DNA of 64,000 nucleotides from UBA7662 sp943369355 (GTDB lineage: Bacteria; Bacteroidota; Bacteroidia; UBA7662). This document shows positions 18,858 through 27,762 of the stretch, in pieces. Position numbers and translations under genes: made by a program. Numbering within the stretch: the stretch's first letter is position 1; each line of letters begins with the position of its first letter. The stretch lies in assembly GCA_943369355.1 (NCBI GenBank), contig CALRMX020000002.1, positions 62,001 through 126,000 on the forward strand, written 5' to 3'. Below the pieces are notes generated by a model. The model made no database searches. It worked only from the letters and a program-made list of their open reading frames with translations, and was not told the DNA's origin.

Positions 18858-19076
18858 ATGCTGGCTATGCTTACCCTATTTCTGGGAAATTTGGGTGCTG
18901 GAGAGATTATCCTCATTTTTTCAGTAATCCTCATTTTTTTCGGTGCAAAACGAATCCCTGAACTCGCACGTGGTTTAGGAAAAGGTATACGCGAATTCAA
19001 AGATGCCTCCGCTGGTATCCAGCGAGAAATTGAAGACGCCTCGAAAAAACCGGTCGAGAAAAAAGAAGAGAACTAA
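18858..19076 (+). CDS. tatA: Twin-arginine translocase subunit TatA/TatE family
   Basis: A 72-residue component of the Tat system that forms the pore for folded proteins. One N-terminal transmembrane helix (LGAGEIILIFSVILIFFGA) is followed by the short hinge KRIPELARGLGKGIREFK and a charged, amphipathic tail rich in Lys and Glu. The ATG at 18858 is preferred because a promoter-like element covers the in-frame TTG at 18837. No tatB or tatC is adjacent. gatA begins on the very next base. Confidence 0.92.
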   Translation: MLAMLTLFLGNLGAGEIILIFSVILIFFGAKRIPELARGLGKGIREFKDASAGIQREIEDASKKPVEKKEEN

Positions 19077-20498
19077 GTGACTGCTTACCACTCCTTCACA
19101 CAAATCCAGGACGATTTACGTGCCGGCAGGATCAGTTGCAGGCAGCTGGTAAGTAATTATCTTGCCCAAATCGATGCCCGCCCAGAGATCAACGCCTTTT
19201 TGGAAGTTTTCCGCGGAGAAGCGTTAGCCGCAGCCGATCGGTCGGATGCCCGCATCGCAAAGGGCGATTGGGGTAGGCTAACGGGCATGGTCATTGGCAT
19301 CAAAGACAATATCGCTTACAAAGGGCACCGTTTTAGTGCCTCTTCGCGTATCCTGGAAGGCTTTGAGTCGTTGTTCTCCGCTACCATTGTTGATCGGCTA
19401 CTCGCCGAAGATGCCCTAATCATCGGCCGTCTGAACTGCGACGAATTTGCGATGGGCTCTTCGAACGAAAATTCCGCTTTTGGACCTGTACTCAATCCCC
19501 TCGATTTAACACGTGTGCCCGGTGGATCTTCGGGAGGTTCGGCCGCTGCTGTTGCTGCCGGCTTCTGCCATGCCAGCTTGGGAACCGATACTGGCGGATC
19601 CATCCGACAGCCAGCAAGTTATTGTGGCTTGGTAGGGCTAAAACCTACGTATGGTAGAGTTTCGCGTTACGGCCTGATTGCTTTTGGTTCGAGTTTCGAT
19701 CAAGCTGGTCCACTTACGCATACCGTAGAAGACAGCGCCCTTTTACTTGAAATTATGGCAGGAGCCGACCCGCATGACGGCACCTGTTCAACCCAAGAGG
19801 TTCCTGCGTATTTACCACTCAAAAGTGAAAAGAAATACAGATTTGCTTTGATTAAAGAGCTGCTCAGTGGTGAAGGAATCGACCCAGAGCTGTTCGCCTC
19901 TTTTCAAGCCAAAATTGAAGCACTTAAAGGTCAAGGACATGATTTTGTCGAAGTAAGCTTTCCCTATCTTCCGTACACCATCCCTGCCTATTACATATTG
20001 GCCACGGCCGAGGCATCTTCCAATTTATCGCGCTACACTGGTGTGTTGTATGGCAAGCGCAGCGAAAAGACAACCGATCTAGAATCAGCTTTCAAGCGCT
20101 CAAGAACCGAAGGTTTCGGACCGGAGGTAAAGAGAAGGATCATGATGGGCACCTTTGTGTTGAGTGAAGGCTATTACGACGCCTATTATGGAAGAGGGCA
20201 GAAGGTAAGGCGAATATTAAGAGACAAAACCGCTGAAATATTGCAAACTGCCGACGCCATTTTGTTGCCTACCACTACCGGAGTGGCATTTAAGTATGGT
20301 GAAAAGAGCAGCGACCCTATCCAGATGTATTTGGAAGACATCTTCACCGTTTTGGCCAACCTAACGGGAATGCCAGCCATTTCGGTGCCTTTTGCCAAGA
20401 ACTCAGATGGAATGCCATTTGGTATTCAGCTCATCGGCTCTGCCTTCGAAGAGTCAGCCTTGCTTAACATGGCTACGCTTTTCGAGTCAAAGGCCTGA
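19077..20498 (+). CDS. gatA: Asp-tRNA(Asn)/Glu-tRNA(Gln) amidotransferase subunit A
   Basis: A 473-residue amidase-signature enzyme that releases ammonia from glutamine and, with GatB and GatC, converts mischarged Glu-tRNA(Gln) or Asp-tRNA(Asn) to the amidated form. The catalytic triad is complete: Lys76 in GIKDNIAYKG, cis-Ser151 in VPGGSSGGSAAAVAAG and Ser175 in TDTGGSIRQPAS, with the spacing seen in GatA. GLKPTYGRVSRYGL and the AMGSSNENSAFG block are GatA-specific. The start codon is GTG, immediately after the tatA stop, indicating coupled translation. gatB and gatC must lie elsewhere. Confidence 0.95.
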   Translation: MTAYHSFTQIQDDLRAGRISCRQLVSNYLAQIDARPEINAFLEVFRGEALAAADRSDARIAKGDWGRLTGMVIGIKDNIAYKGHRFSASSRILEGFESLFSATIVDRLLAEDALIIGRLNCDEFAMGSSNENSAFGPVLNPLDLTRVPGGSSGGSAAAVAAGFCHASLGTDTGGSIRQPASYCGLVGLKPTYGRVSRYGLIAFGSSFDQAGPLTHTVEDSALLLEIMAGADPHDGTCSTQEVPAYLPLKSEKKYRFALIKELLSGEGIDPELFASFQAKIEALKGQGHDFVEVSFPYLPYTIPAYYILATAEASSNLSRYTGVLYGKRSEKTTDLESAFKRSRTEGFGPEVKRRIMMGTFVLSEGYYDAYYGRGQKVRRILRDKTAEILQTADAILLPTTTGVAFKYGEKSSDPIQMYLEDIFTVLANLTGMPAISVPFAKNSDGMPFGIQLIGSAFEESALLNMATLFESKA

Positions 20499-20581
20499 CG
20501 CTTTTTGTCGATTTTTCGGCAATAGATTTTTATGCCTCGCGTTTGGCACCTATATTTAATAGCATTTTAATGCAAATCCGC

Positions 20582-22102
20582 ATGAAACGACTGCTTTTGC
20601 TCTTAGGGATATTTCCACTACTGCTGCAGCCGGCTTTTGGCCAGACCTCTCCTGCTGTAACTACTGCTGAGTTCGACGCCGAGAACGAGCTCATCATTAG
20701 TGCGCTGGATAGCCTCACCAACTTGACTTTCTTCGACTTAAAAAAAAGAGCTTATACCCAGAAAAAACTCAATAAATATGGGTTTAGGCCGGGCGATGTT
20801 CCTACCTATCCTGATTCAATCTACGACTTTCGAATCAACCACATTGAATCGCCCATGAAACTCGCCTACAACGAACATGTAAAGGGATTCATTGATTTGT
20901 ACGCAGTTCGAAGACGTGGCCTCACGGAAAGAGCCATGGGATTGGCCAACTATTACTTCCCCATTTTTGAGGAAGTTCTCGAAAAACATAATCTTCCTCA
21001 TCAGCTAAAATACCTCGCAATAGTTGAGTCGGCATTAAATCCCGTTGCCGTTAGCCGAGCAGGTGCAACAGGCCTATGGCAGTTCATGTATGGCACTGGT
21101 AAAATGTATGGGCTCAAAGTAAATTTCTACATCGACGAGCGGCGCGACCCTTACTTGGCAACCGAAGCTGCTGCCCGTTACTTAAAGGATTTGTACAACA
21201 TTTACGACGATTGGTTGCTGGCCTTAGCCGCTTACAATTGTGGCCCCGGAAATTTAAACCGTGCCATTCGTAAATCGGGAGGCAAACGCAACTATTGGGA
21301 ACTGATGCCCTATTTGCCGAAAGAAACACGCGGTTATGTTCCCGCATTTATAGGTGTAACCTATGTAATGAACTACAGCGCCGAACATAATCTGTATCCG
21401 ACACCGCTCATCACACTTCCCGAAGAAACAGATACGGTTATTGTTCAAGGTCCGGTAAATACTCAATATTTCAGTCAAGTGCTCGGCATAGCACACGAAC
21501 AAATGACTTTGTTGAACCCTCAACTCAAGCAACAGTTTATTCCCAGAAGTCTTGATAGATATGTACTTCGTTTGCCAGCTTCCTACATACCGCAATTTGA
21601 AAAACAACGCGAAACCATTTTCGCGTATTTGAATCCTCCAGTGCCTGCAACACCCGTTGACAGTACCACTGTGAATGATACCGATAGCACAAGTAGCTTG
21701 CTTGCCTTAGCAAGTGAACAGCCAGAACCAGAAATAGAAAAAGTACGCCACAAAGTCAAAAAAGGCCAAACCCTACGGCAAATCGCGACTAAATACCAAG
21801 TTAGCGTAAGTGATATCAAAGAATGGAATCATCTCAGCAGCAATACCCTGCGAATTGGGCAAAGTTTAGTGATTCACAAAACTACAGGTGGAGCCGAAGC
21901 TCCTCAACTTGCGAAGGCAGAAACTAGCTCGAAAAAAGCTAGCGGGAAAAACAAGTACTACACTGTTAAAAGAGGTGATACACTTTGGTCTATTTCACAA
22001 AAATATGCCGACGTATCAGTCGATAAAATTCGGAAGACCAATGGCCTCCGTAAAAACGATGCCATCAAGCCAGGTCAAAAACTTAAAATTCCGGTAGGAT
22101 GA
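20582..22102 (+). CDS. Membrane-bound lytic murein transglycosylase D-like protein with two LysM domains
   Basis: A 506-residue exported peptidoglycan lyase. I start at ATG 20582, which opens the signal peptide MKRLLLLLGIFPLLL to AFGQ. A family-1-type SLT domain follows: LKYLAIVESALNPVAVS (catalytic Glu149), GATGLWQFMYGTGKMYGL, DERRDPYLATEAAARYLKDL and LALAAYNCGPGNLNRAI. After a linker rich in Thr and Ser come two LysM modules, VKKGQTLRQIATKYQVS and VKRGDTLWSISQKYADVS, which bind glycan chains. The architecture is that of MltD. It overlaps the next gene by four bases (ATGA). Confidence 0.92.
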   Translation: MKRLLLLLGIFPLLLQPAFGQTSPAVTTAEFDAENELIISALDSLTNLTFFDLKKRAYTQKKLNKYGFRPGDVPTYPDSIYDFRINHIESPMKLAYNEHVKGFIDLYAVRRRGLTERAMGLANYYFPIFEEVLEKHNLPHQLKYLAIVESALNPVAVSRAGATGLWQFMYGTGKMYGLKVNFYIDERRDPYLATEAAARYLKDLYNIYDDWLLALAAYNCGPGNLNRAIRKSGGKRNYWELMPYLPKETRGYVPAFIGVTYVMNYSAEHNLYPTPLITLPEETDTVIVQGPVNTQYFSQVLGIAHEQMTLLNPQLKQQFIPRSLDRYVLRLPASYIPQFEKQRETIFAYLNPPVPATPVDSTTVNDTDSTSSLLALASEQPEPEIEKVRHKVKKGQTLRQIATKYQVSVSDIKEWNHLSSNTLRIGQSLVIHKTTGGAEAPQLAKAETSSKKASGKNKYYTVKRGDTLWSISQKYADVSVDKIRKTNGLRKNDAIKPGQKLKIPVG

Positions 22103-23136
22103 TGCGCGTACTTGTACTGCTGTTCTTGATTTTAACCGCTTGTTCACAACCCGAATCCAAAACCTTACCTACCGCAATTGCTTCGCCTGGCGATTTAGTT
22201 GTGGTGGCCGACAAGCAGGTTTGGAATGGCTTAACGGGAGACGCGCTTCGTAAAACATTTTCTTCCGAACAGCCCGGTCTACCGCAATCGGAGCCATGGT
22301 TTCGGATGATTCACTTCGAAGAAGGCAAATTTAACGGCATAAGTCAACGTTACCGAAGCATATTACTGGTCACCACACTCGATAACGATTCTAAAACTTC
22401 GCGTTATATCAAAGATTTGTTGGGCGAAAAGAAATATGCCGAAGAGCTCACCGACTCCACCTTGTTGTTTATTCAAAGCAAAGACCGCTGGGCAAAAGGT
22501 CAGCAGGTGCTTTACCTCATAGGGAAAGATGAAAAAAGCCTCGCGCGTGCTATAGCCATGCGAAGTGAAAGCCTGTTAACACTTTTGAATCGTTCTGAGC
22601 TCGACAGGATGATTGCCAGCGTCAAAAACGGACCCAGAAATAAAAAAGCGGAAAAGGAATTGAACGATAAAATGCGGTTGAAACTAGCCATTCCTGCCGA
22701 TTATCAACTTCGCATGGTGCGGCCCGACTTTTTCTGGATCACACGCGAATTTGATGAAAGAATCATGAATGTATTTGGCACCCTAGCCGAATACAAAAGT
22801 CAGGAACAGTTTTTAGCTTCAAGTATTTTAGCCTTTAGGGATAGTACTACCAAGGTGAACATTCCCGGCCCTACCCCCGGCTCGTGGTACACTACTGAAT
22901 ATCAAGTAAGCGTAGACACACAGGCTATGGTATTTGGTGATCAATATGCCTTAAAAATGCGAGGGCTTTGGCGGGTTGAAAACGACTTCATGGGTGGCCC
23001 ATTTATCCATACTACCCTTTACGACGCCGCCAATAACCGTTTGATTTACCTAGAAGGCTTTGTATACTATCCCAAAGAAAAGAAGCGCGAATTACTGCGT
23101 GAAGTAGAAGGCATAATCGCATCTTTGGAGCTCTGA
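22099..23136 (+). CDS. DUF4837 family lipoprotein
   Basis: A 345-residue lipoprotein of unknown function. The N-terminus MMRVLVLLFLILTAC gives a lipobox with Cys about residue 15. The body matches a family widespread in Bacteroidota: PGDLVVVADKQVWNG, FRMIHFEEGKFNGISQRYR, DYQLRMVRPDFFWITREF and the final domain with PGSWYTTEYQ and FVYYPKEKKRELLREVE. Translationally coupled to the lytic transglycosylase gene by an ATGA overlap and followed by purD after 13 bp, so it is probably part of the same operon. A cell-wall role is a guess from position only. Confidence 0.8.
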   Translation: MMRVLVLLFLILTACSQPESKTLPTAIASPGDLVVVADKQVWNGLTGDALRKTFSSEQPGLPQSEPWFRMIHFEEGKFNGISQRYRSILLVTTLDNDSKTSRYIKDLLGEKKYAEELTDSTLLFIQSKDRWAKGQQVLYLIGKDEKSLARAIAMRSESLLTLLNRSELDRMIASVKNGPRNKKAEKELNDKMRLKLAIPADYQLRMVRPDFFWITREFDERIMNVFGTLAEYKSQEQFLASSILAFRDSTTKVNIPGPTPGSWYTTEYQVSVDTQAMVFGDQYALKMRGLWRVENDFMGGPFIHTTLYDAANNRLIYLEGFVYYPKEKKRELLREVEGIIASLEL

Positions 23137-23149
23137 ATTTGATCTGACA

Positions 23150-24421
23150 ATGAATATTTTGGTAATTGGAGGCGGTGGCCGTGAGCATGCCTTTACTTGG
23201 AAATTAAAACAGAGCCCGCTCTGCAATCAGCTCTTCGTTGCCCCTGGTAATGCGGGAACTTCAAGTATCGCCATGAATGTTGCCATCAATCCGAACGATC
23301 ATAGTCTGTTGAAGGCATTTGTTGTTGACCATCAGATTGAGATGGTACTTGTAGGCCCTGAAGATCCTTTGGTGAACGGACTGGCAGATTTTTTTGCGGG
23401 TGATCCCCAACTCAAAGATGTATATTTTATTGGCCCGAAAACAGCAGGTGCGCGACTAGAAGGCTCAAAAGATTTCGCTAAGCAGTTTATGCTCCGCCAC
23501 AAAATACCTACCGCTAGCTACCGCACTTTTACCCGCAGCACGCTAGAAGAAGGAATTGCCTATTTAAAAGATCACAGCCTACCAATCGTGCTCAAGGCCG
23601 ACGGGCTAGCTGCTGGAAAAGGAGTGGTTATTTGCGAAAATCATGAACATGCCATAGCGGAATTTAGGGCGATGGTGCAGGACCTAAAATTTGGAGAAGC
23701 CAGTAGCAGAGTTGTTATTGAAAGCTTCTTGCATGGCATCGAACTCTCGGTTTTTGTGCTCACAGATGGAGCGAGCTATGTAATTCTTCCCGAAGCCAAA
23801 GACTATAAACGAATTGGTGAAGGCGATACAGGCTTAAACACGGGGGGTATGGGAGCCATTAGCCCAGTACCTTTTGCCGACAAGCACTTCATGCAAAAAG
23901 TGGAAGAACGAATCGTAATTCCAACCATTCAAGGTTTTAAGAAAGAGAACTTCGATTACAAAGGTTTTGTATTTATTGGTTTGATGAAAGTAGGTGACGA
24001 CCCCTATGTCATTGAGTACAATGTACGCATGGGTGATCCTGAAACTGAAGTTGTGCTGCCGAGAATAAAAAATGATCTCGTGGATGTATTGCTGCATTGT
24101 GCAACTGGCGACCTCGATCAGCTTGAATTGCAAATAAGTGCTGAGTCTGCAACCACAATTATGTTGGTAGCAGGAGGTTATCCAGGAGATTATACGAAAG
24201 GAGATTTGATTACGGGCTTGGAACAAGTTGAGGACAGTATCGTCTTTCAAGCAGGCACCAAACTATCCGGACCAAATATAGTCACCAACGGAGGTCGAGT
24301 AATGGCCATTACCTCATTGGCCGAAAATCATAATGCCGCATTGGCCAAAAGTTTTGCCAATGCAAAAAGAATCAGCTACAACGGGAAATACTACCGAAGA
24401 GACATTGGCTTCGACTTATAA
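23150..24421 (+). CDS. purD: Phosphoribosylamine--glycine ligase PurD
   Basis: A 423-residue ATP-grasp enzyme catalysing ATP-dependent joining of glycine to 5-phosphoribosylamine in purine synthesis. N-terminal MNILVIGGGGREHAFTWKL and VGPEDPLVNGLADFF are signature motifs, followed by LKADGLAAGKGVVIC in the ATP-grasp domain, the DYKRIGEGDTGLNTGGMGA block and YNVRMGDPETEVVLPRI with metal ligands. Length is typical. It converges on the DUF3108 gene with a single-base gap. Confidence 0.96.
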   Translation: MNILVIGGGGREHAFTWKLKQSPLCNQLFVAPGNAGTSSIAMNVAINPNDHSLLKAFVVDHQIEMVLVGPEDPLVNGLADFFAGDPQLKDVYFIGPKTAGARLEGSKDFAKQFMLRHKIPTASYRTFTRSTLEEGIAYLKDHSLPIVLKADGLAAGKGVVICENHEHAIAEFRAMVQDLKFGEASSRVVIESFLHGIELSVFVLTDGASYVILPEAKDYKRIGEGDTGLNTGGMGAISPVPFADKHFMQKVEERIVIPTIQGFKKENFDYKGFVFIGLMKVGDDPYVIEYNVRMGDPETEVVLPRIKNDLVDVLLHCATGDLDQLELQISAESATTIMLVAGGYPGDYTKGDLITGLEQVEDSIVFQAGTKLSGPNIVTNGGRVMAITSLAENHNAALAKSFANAKRISYNGKYYRRDIGFDL

Positions 24422-24422
24422 C

Positions 24423-25241
24423 TCAACGAATCTTTGAGGTCATTGGATTTCGAAGTCCTTCATAGCCTGTGAGCGACATACGCACAGCACCAACCAAAAT
24501 ATTGGCTTTAATCTCCAGTGGGATTTTATTGGCATCGTCAGAAACGTAGACAATTAAGTCCTCATCGCTCTTGAAAACCCTGCCTTTCATGACCACAGGC
24601 ATAAACTTCATCACTTTGTAGGTGCCTGTTTCGGTTTTGAGGGTAAAACGCCCTAAAAACTTGAACTTAAAGTTGTGAAGCTCATCCAAAAACATGGGCA
24701 CTTCGAAAATATCTCCCTTCTGGGCATTCGTAAAATCAATGGTACGTGCGTAATAAAATGATGAAACAATGTCTTGAACGCCCAATGGCACTTTGTGCTC
24801 AACACCTTTGGTGGTAACCTTCTTTTGGTAGTGATCAAATTGGTAGAAGTCCTTAAATACATAGCCACCTTCGTATACATCGCGGGCAAAGGCCCATGGC
24901 ATTATCGCCTCTTTGTCGATATAACTTTCATAGGTATCTCTAACCTTATAAAACCAGTCAAAACTATTAATTGAACGTCCCGTTGCCACAATGTGCCAGC
25001 AGTCTTTATTGGCCATACGTACAGTGCCTTCCTTGATACGCAACTCACCAATCCCGGCATTTATAAAACCATAGTGTAAACGAAACTTCAACACCTCACC
25101 AGGCTGGAAGGCTGTATTGTTTACCTTTCGAAAACGTACTGTTGAGCTATCACCACCCGAATCGGCTTCTTGTGCTCCACTTGTAGGTAAATCAGCTGAG
25201 CCCACTAACAGTAGAATCAGTAGAGCTATAACTTTTTTCAT
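24423..25241 (-). CDS. DUF3108 domain-containing exported protein
   Basis: I choose ATG at 25241 (272 residues), which begins a normal signal peptide, MKKVIALLILLLVGSADLP; the upstream frame extension of 46 residues looks non-coding. The body (FQPGEVLKFRLHYGFINAGIGEL, FDWFYKVRDTYESYID, VQDIVSSFYYARTID, YVSDDANKIPLEIKANILVG) matches DUF3108, a periplasmic or outer-membrane-associated beta-rich domain of unknown function. Divergent from the NDH-2 gene. Confidence 0.82.
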   Translation of the reverse strand: MKKVIALLILLLVGSADLPTSGAQEADSGGDSSTVRFRKVNNTAFQPGEVLKFRLHYGFINAGIGELRIKEGTVRMANKDCWHIVATGRSINSFDWFYKVRDTYESYIDKEAIMPWAFARDVYEGGYVFKDFYQFDHYQKKVTTKGVEHKVPLGVQDIVSSFYYARTIDFTNAQKGDIFEVPMFLDELHNFKFKFLGRFTLKTETGTYKVMKFMPVVMKGRVFKSDEDLIVYVSDDANKIPLEIKANILVGAVRMSLTGYEGLRNPMTSKIR

Positions 25242-25282
25242 AAACACGGTTTGGTTCGGGTAGTCAAGCATTATGCCAATCG

Positions 25283-25290
25283 CAAAAGTA
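25283..25290 (-). promoter_or_regulatory. Candidate -7 element upstream of the DUF3108 gene
   Basis: The minus strand reads TACTTTTG, matching TAnnTTTG, 41 bases before the chosen ATG. It supports the shorter start, because a start at 25379 would lie upstream of it. No clear -33 element. Confidence 0.3.
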
Positions 25291-25340
25291 ACAATTGAGT
25301 GGTATCCACTAAAATACAAAAACAGTACGTAAGGGTATAT

Positions 25341-25348
25341 TAACTTTG
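25341..25348 (+). promoter_or_regulatory. Candidate -7 element upstream of the NDH-2 gene
   Basis: TAACTTTG matches TAnnTTTG and ends 25 bases before the ATG at 25374. No good -33 element at the expected spacing. Confidence 0.35.
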
Positions 25349-25373
25349 CAATACCCATCAACTGGGCAACTCT

Positions 25374-26648
25374 ATGCAAATCAACCTTCCTGAGACCAAT
25401 AAACCCAGGCTGGTCATTGTAGGTGCTGGCTTTGCTGGCCTTATTCTAGCCCGAAACATTAATCCAGAGCACTACCAGGTTGTTTTGCTCGATCGGCACA
25501 ACTACCATACATTTCAGCCCTTATTGTATCAAGTGGCCACCGGTGGTCTCGAACCGGGTTCCATCGCGCATCCACTCCGAAAGTTCATCAAAAGGAGACC
25601 CCATGTTATACTCAGAATTGCCGAGGTAACCGCAATCAACAGCGAAGCCAAAGAACTAAGAACCAGCATAGGGGTAATACGTTACGATAAACTCATTTTA
25701 GCTGTAGGTAGTAAAACCAACTTTTTTGGACATCCTACCCTGCCCGAAACGGCCATGCGCATGAAAACCATACCGCAAGCGCTCGATTTGAGAAGTTGGA
25801 TATTGCAGCACTTTGAAGAAGCGCTACTGACCAGTGATATTGAAGAACGTCAACGGCACATCAGCTTTGTGGTAGTTGGTGGGGGTCCAACTGGGGTTGA
25901 AACAGCAGGAGCCCTGGGTGAGCTCAAGAAGCATGTTTTACCCAAAGATTATCCCGAGCTGGATATCCGCAGGATGGAGATTCACTTGCTAGAGGCTGGC
26001 CCTCGGGTTTTGGCAGGGATGTCGGAACAGGCTTCCGAAAAAGCACTAAAATTTTTGAAGGAACTCGACGTACAAGTTTGGCTCAACGCACCTGTGGCCG
26101 ACTACAATGGCAACGATGCCGTATTGAAAAGTGGCAAAGTGATACCTACCAAAACACTCATCTGGACCGCCGGTGTTGTAGGTGCTCTTCCCGAAGGTCT
26201 GCCAGAAAATACCATCGGTAAAGGTGGCCGGTTAAAAGTTGATTCGTTCAATCGAGTTGAAGGTGTTGATGGGCTGTATGCTCTTGGTGACGTGTGTTTT
26301 ATGGCCCAAGAAGATTATCCCAATGGCCACCCGATGGTTGCACCAGTTGCCATTCAAATGGCCAAAAGATTATCAGATAATCTCAATCGAGAAGCCGAAG
26401 GACGCCGCTTGCGTGAGTTTCATTATTTCGACAAAGGCAGTATGGCAACGATTGGGCGCAACCGCGCGGTGGTTGATCTACACAAAATCAGGTTTCAAGG
26501 CTTTTTCGCTTGGTTTGTTTGGATGTTTGTACACCTTATGTCGATTGTGGGTTTTAGGAATCGAATGGTAGTTTTTGTGGATTGGTTTTGGAATTACCTG
26601 AGTTACGACCGTGCGCTCAGACTAATTATACGGCCTTTCAAGCGATGA
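25374..26648 (+). CDS. Type II NADH dehydrogenase (NDH-2-like FAD/NAD(P) oxidoreductase)
   Basis: A 424-residue flavoprotein of the pyridine-nucleotide-disulfide oxidoreductase superfamily. FAD binding: RLVIVGAGFAGLILARNI (about 13-30) and, near the C-terminal part, GLYALGDVCFM. NADH binding: FVVVGGGPTGVETAGALGEL (about 165-184). NRHNYHTFQPLLYQVATGGL-type sequence at about 42-59 is typical of NDH-2, as is the amphipathic C-terminal segment (FFAWFVWMFVHLMSIVGFRNR) that anchors to the membrane. Expected role is non-proton-pumping oxidation of NADH with reduction of quinone. The small lipoprotein gene overlaps its stop codon. Confidence 0.9.
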   Translation: MQINLPETNKPRLVIVGAGFAGLILARNINPEHYQVVLLDRHNYHTFQPLLYQVATGGLEPGSIAHPLRKFIKRRPHVILRIAEVTAINSEAKELRTSIGVIRYDKLILAVGSKTNFFGHPTLPETAMRMKTIPQALDLRSWILQHFEEALLTSDIEERQRHISFVVVGGGPTGVETAGALGELKKHVLPKDYPELDIRRMEIHLLEAGPRVLAGMSEQASEKALKFLKELDVQVWLNAPVADYNGNDAVLKSGKVIPTKTLIWTAGVVGALPEGLPENTIGKGGRLKVDSFNRVEGVDGLYALGDVCFMAQEDYPNGHPMVAPVAIQMAKRLSDNLNREAEGRRLREFHYFDKGSMATIGRNRAVVDLHKIRFQGFFAWFVWMFVHLMSIVGFRNRMVVFVDWFWNYLSYDRALRLIIRPFKR

Positions 26649-26992
26649 AAAAGCTCCTCATTATTATCGTAATGTACGGCATGCTCGCTATCAGCTGCAG
26701 TGCAAATAGGGTCTATTTGCCTCGTTGGTTACACGATAAAATATTAAAAGCCGAACGAAGTGCCGACAGTTATACCGAAGTATGGGCATATCGCTACAAA
26801 AGGCAAACCGTTTACCTTTTCCTCCCGGGCTGCTGCGATAAGTTCAGTGAATTATACAACGAAAAAGGCGACTTGATGTGTTTGCCTTCGGGAGGAATCA
26901 CGGGTAGAGGAGACGGCAGATGCAACGATTTTTTCAAAAAACGGAAAGACGGGCATTTGCTTTGGAAGCCACAAAGAACGCCCATTGATTAA
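26645..26992 (+). CDS. Small Cys-rich lipoprotein (DUF6970-like)
   Basis: A 115-residue lipoprotein; ATG 26645 overlaps the NDH-2 stop (ATGA) and begins a lipoprotein signal peptide ending LAISC. The mature part carries VYLFLPGCCDKFSELYNEKG and PSGGITGRGDGRCND, a pattern I associate with the uncharacterised DUF6970 family of small Bacteroidota proteins. The CCD and GRGDGRC cysteines could form disulfides or bind metal, but no function is known. Translational coupling to NDH-2 may be incidental. Confidence 0.7.
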   Translation: MKKLLIIIVMYGMLAISCSANRVYLPRWLHDKILKAERSADSYTEVWAYRYKRQTVYLFLPGCCDKFSELYNEKGDLMCLPSGGITGRGDGRCNDFFKKRKDGHLLWKPQRTPID

Positions 26993-27687
26993 CGCACGGC
27001 ACAGGCTAGTGTAGCCAAATAGCTAGGCCTTCCCGTTACGGCATCTAAAGCCCGTGCGCAGGCTTCTAGTGTAGCACCGGTCGTAAGTACATCATCTACA
27101 AGCAATACACGGGCCCCACTCTTCAACTGTTTAGAAGCAGCGAAAGCTTCCGCCACATTTTCCCAACGTTCAAGTCGACCTTTCCTGGTTTGAGTAGCGG
27201 TAGCTTTCACGCGTTCGAGCAAGTTAGGCACTACCTGAATGCCCATGGCTTCGCCCACACCCTTTGCAATCCACTCACTTTGGTTGTAGCCTCTCAATCG
27301 TAATTTCTCCCAATGAAGTGGTACCGGCGCCACCAGCTCTACTTCTCGAAAACGGTACGACGTACGAAGCTCCTCGCCAAAATTAAAACCGAGATAATGG
27401 CCAAGTTCTTTGGCGCCGTTATACTTTAATTGGTGCAAACTGCGTTGCACCATGCCCGACTTCGTAAAAAAAAGAAAAGAAGTGACTGCACCTGCCTGGT
27501 AGCGCCCGGCAAAAAGCTGCTCCAGTGGATTGCCAACCATATCGTGAAAGGCCGTTCGAGGCAATCTGAACTGGCAAGGTTGACACAACATTCGCTCGTG
27601 GCGCAACAAATTCCGACCACAGGCTGGACACAGTCTAGGAAAAAAAATGTCGGCCAAAGCGTGAACTAGAGCATGCATATGTTGCAA
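26989..27687 (-). CDS. ComF family phosphoribosyltransferase-like protein
   Basis: A 232-residue protein with an N-terminal zinc-finger-like cluster (Cys20, Cys23, Cys35, Cys38) and a C-terminal type I phosphoribosyltransferase domain whose PRPP loop reads VLLVDDVLTTGATLE. LRLRGYNQSEWIAKG is a conserved ComF element. ComF proteins support DNA uptake in competent bacteria; the biochemical reaction is unsettled. It ends convergently, overlapping the lipoprotein gene by four bases. Confidence 0.9.
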   Translation of the reverse strand: MQHMHALVHALADIFFPRLCPACGRNLLRHERMLCQPCQFRLPRTAFHDMVGNPLEQLFAGRYQAGAVTSFLFFTKSGMVQRSLHQLKYNGAKELGHYLGFNFGEELRTSYRFREVELVAPVPLHWEKLRLRGYNQSEWIAKGVGEAMGIQVVPNLLERVKATATQTRKGRLERWENVAEAFAASKQLKSGARVLLVDDVLTTGATLEACARALDAVTGRPSYLATLACAVR

Positions 27688-27714
27688 GCTAAGCCGCAGC
27701 TGTCACTTAATCTT

Positions 27715-27722
27715 TATTTTTG
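27715..27722 (+). promoter_or_regulatory. Candidate -7 element upstream of the chaperone operon
   Basis: TATTTTTG matches TAnnTTTG and lies 40 bases before the ATG at 27763, in the divergent gap with comF. A TTG at 27682-27684 is too far away (30 bases) for a standard -33 element. Confidence 0.35.
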
Positions 27723-27762
27723 CAGGGTTCCGAAAAAACTTGCGTGAAATAAAACAAGAACT

